NCBI RefSeq assembly: GCF_005281835.1
Contig: NZ_RZIS01000002.1
Location: 1-64,000, forward strand
DNA from: Vibrio profundi
GTDB taxonomy: Bacteria; Pseudomonadota; Gammaproteobacteria; Enterobacterales; Vibrionaceae
Length of the DNA stretch: 64,000 bases
Direction of reading: 5' to 3'
The number at the start of each line of letters is the position of its first letter. Within the stretch, counting starts at the first letter, position 1. Of the stretch, positions 63,308 to 64,000 are shown one piece after another. The notes below the pieces were generated by a model, which searched no databases, was not told the DNA's origin, and saw nothing but the letters and a program-made list of their open reading frames with translations. Both the position numbers and the translations under genes were made by a program.

Positions 63308-63342
63308 AAAAAGGGAACAAGCACGACACTTGTTCCCTTTTT
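63308..63342. terminator. bidirectional terminator between convergent genes
   Basis: A 14-base-pair perfect stem (AAAAAGGGAACAAG with CTTGTTCCCTTTTT, 7-base loop) with T runs on both strands. Confidence 0.93.
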
Positions 63343-63360
63343 AACTGCCCGCTTAATCCA

Positions 63361-64000
63361 CTATGAAGAGAGCGCTTCTAGCGTTAGCGATGATGGGTAA
63401 GTAGGCGAAATATGGATGGTGTTCTTCGCTACCGTCATTAACTGAGCAGAGCCTTCCGCTTCTCCGCTATTTGGATTCACATCGTACTTAGGAAAGTTAC
63501 TGCTCGAAATATCTAATCTGAGCCTGTGCCCTTTCTTAAACACATTACAGGTAGCAAAAGCTTCGATTTCAATTTCGTACACTTGCCCTTGCTTTAATTG
63601 CTCGGCCTGCTCGAACGATTTATGGTAGCGACAACGGAAAATCCCATCGGAAATATTCATCGCATAACCTTTGGGAAAGTCCATACTCGGTGGATACACA
63701 TCGACCAGTTTTGCCGTAAAGTCTGTATCTAGCGCATCGCTCTCAATAAAGAGTTTCACCGACACTTTCCCTGAAACCGCAAGGTCTTCTTCAAGCGGCT
63801 GGGTTTGAAAGACCAAGATATCTTTGCGAGCCGACAAAGGCAGATCGTTCGCTTGCGTTCCAACAAATCGCGGATCTTCAATTTGATCAAAGGCTCCGCC
63901 GACAAATACCGGCTTCCCTGAAGTCAGTGCTCCGCCAATCGTTGGCACCGGGTTCTTAGGATCAAACAAATAGCTCAATGCTGCATGGCTAGTTTCTGGC
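63361..64000 (-). CDS. CocE/NonD-family hydrolase, N-terminal part beyond the window
   Basis: The 3' part (about 213 residues) of a minus-strand gene whose frame stays open to the window edge (PETSHAAL continues upstream of SYLFDPKNPVPT). The visible part is the C-terminal jelly-roll of X-Pro dipeptidyl-peptidase/CocE-type hydrolases: YLFDPKNPVPTIGG, the VSVKLFIESDALDTDF strand, and RLRLDISSSNFPKYDVNP. The catalytic alpha/beta-hydrolase domain is not in view. Substrate unknown. Confidence 0.88.
   Translation of the reverse strand, partial: PETSHAALSYLFDPKNPVPTIGGALTSGKPVFVGGAFDQIEDPRFVGTQANDLPLSARKDILVFQTQPLEEDLAVSGKVSVKLFIESDALDTDFTAKLVDVYPPSMDFPKGYAMNISDGIFRCRYHKSFEQAEQLKQGQVYEIEIEAFATCNVFKKGHRLRLDISSSNFPKYDVNPNSGEAEGSAQLMTVAKNTIHISPTYPSSLTLEALSS

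Overview
The window looks like a Vibrio chromosome. Signs are a c-di-GMP- and chemotaxis-rich gene set, a Vibrio-type globin stressosome operon, a CsrB-family RNA with a VarA/GacA box, and many short Vibrio-style hypothetical genes. The mix of accessory metabolism and regulation, with no ribosomal or housekeeping genes, would suit the smaller chromosome (inference). No tRNA, rRNA, insertion sequence, integrase or CRISPR array was seen. Genes at both edges are cut: frmA on the left and a CocE-type hydrolase on the right.

Layout. 1-2.5 kb: glutathione-dependent formaldehyde oxidation (frmA, fghA) and an SMR transporter. 3.2-9.8 kb (minus): a six-gene stressosome operon, rsbR (globin) - rsbS - rsbT - rsbX - hybrid histidine kinase - HD-GYP response regulator. 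10.2-17.4 kb: small independent genes, including a CopD-like membrane protein, a HAD phosphatase, a c-haem chemoreceptor, a Nudix hydrolase, a Rof-type Rho inhibitor and a GNAT. 17.6-21.3 kb: an aldehyde dehydrogenase divergent from an AcoR-like activator, with a sigma-54 promoter between them.

22.0-34.9 kb holds the most interesting system. A Fur-boxed ECF sigma/FecR pair is followed by an STN-type TonB-dependent receptor, two PKD-repeat lipoproteins, a hemophilin-like secreted protein, a Slam outer-membrane exporter and a private ExbB-ExbD-TonB set. Five units of this island (receptor, each PKD lipoprotein, hemophilin-like gene, exbB) are preceded by the same promoter-like motif, TTACGG...CGGTRTA with exactly constant spacing. 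This is most likely the binding site of the island's own sigma factor. The picture is a self-signalling haem or haemoprotein scavenging regulon under two-tier iron control.

35.0-38.7 kb: an exported GyrI-like protein, a fatty acid hydroxylase, an OmpR-type two-component pair and a 50-residue membrane protein. Two identical direct-repeat boxes (GGTAAC-N5-GTTAAC-N11-minus 10) mark the probable regulator sites. 38.7-42.5 kb: GFA protein, LD-carboxypeptidase, PhzF protein, nitrobindin-like protein, GNAT. 42.7-47.5 kb: an Fe-alcohol dehydrogenase - phnD - phnC - phnE operon with a divergent LysR gene. 47.5-55.9 kb: a serine-hydrolase-like lipoprotein lacking its nucleophile, two SDRs, RidA, the CsrB-type RNA, a diguanylate cyclase, and a dienelactone-hydrolase-like protein with a LysR gene. 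56.1-63.3 kb: a BLUF photoreceptor, small hypotheticals, and an NCS1-permease/histidine-kinase fusion translationally coupled to a REC-DUF3369-GGDEF-EAL regulator.

Functions assigned here come from motifs and remembered family knowledge; no database search was run.
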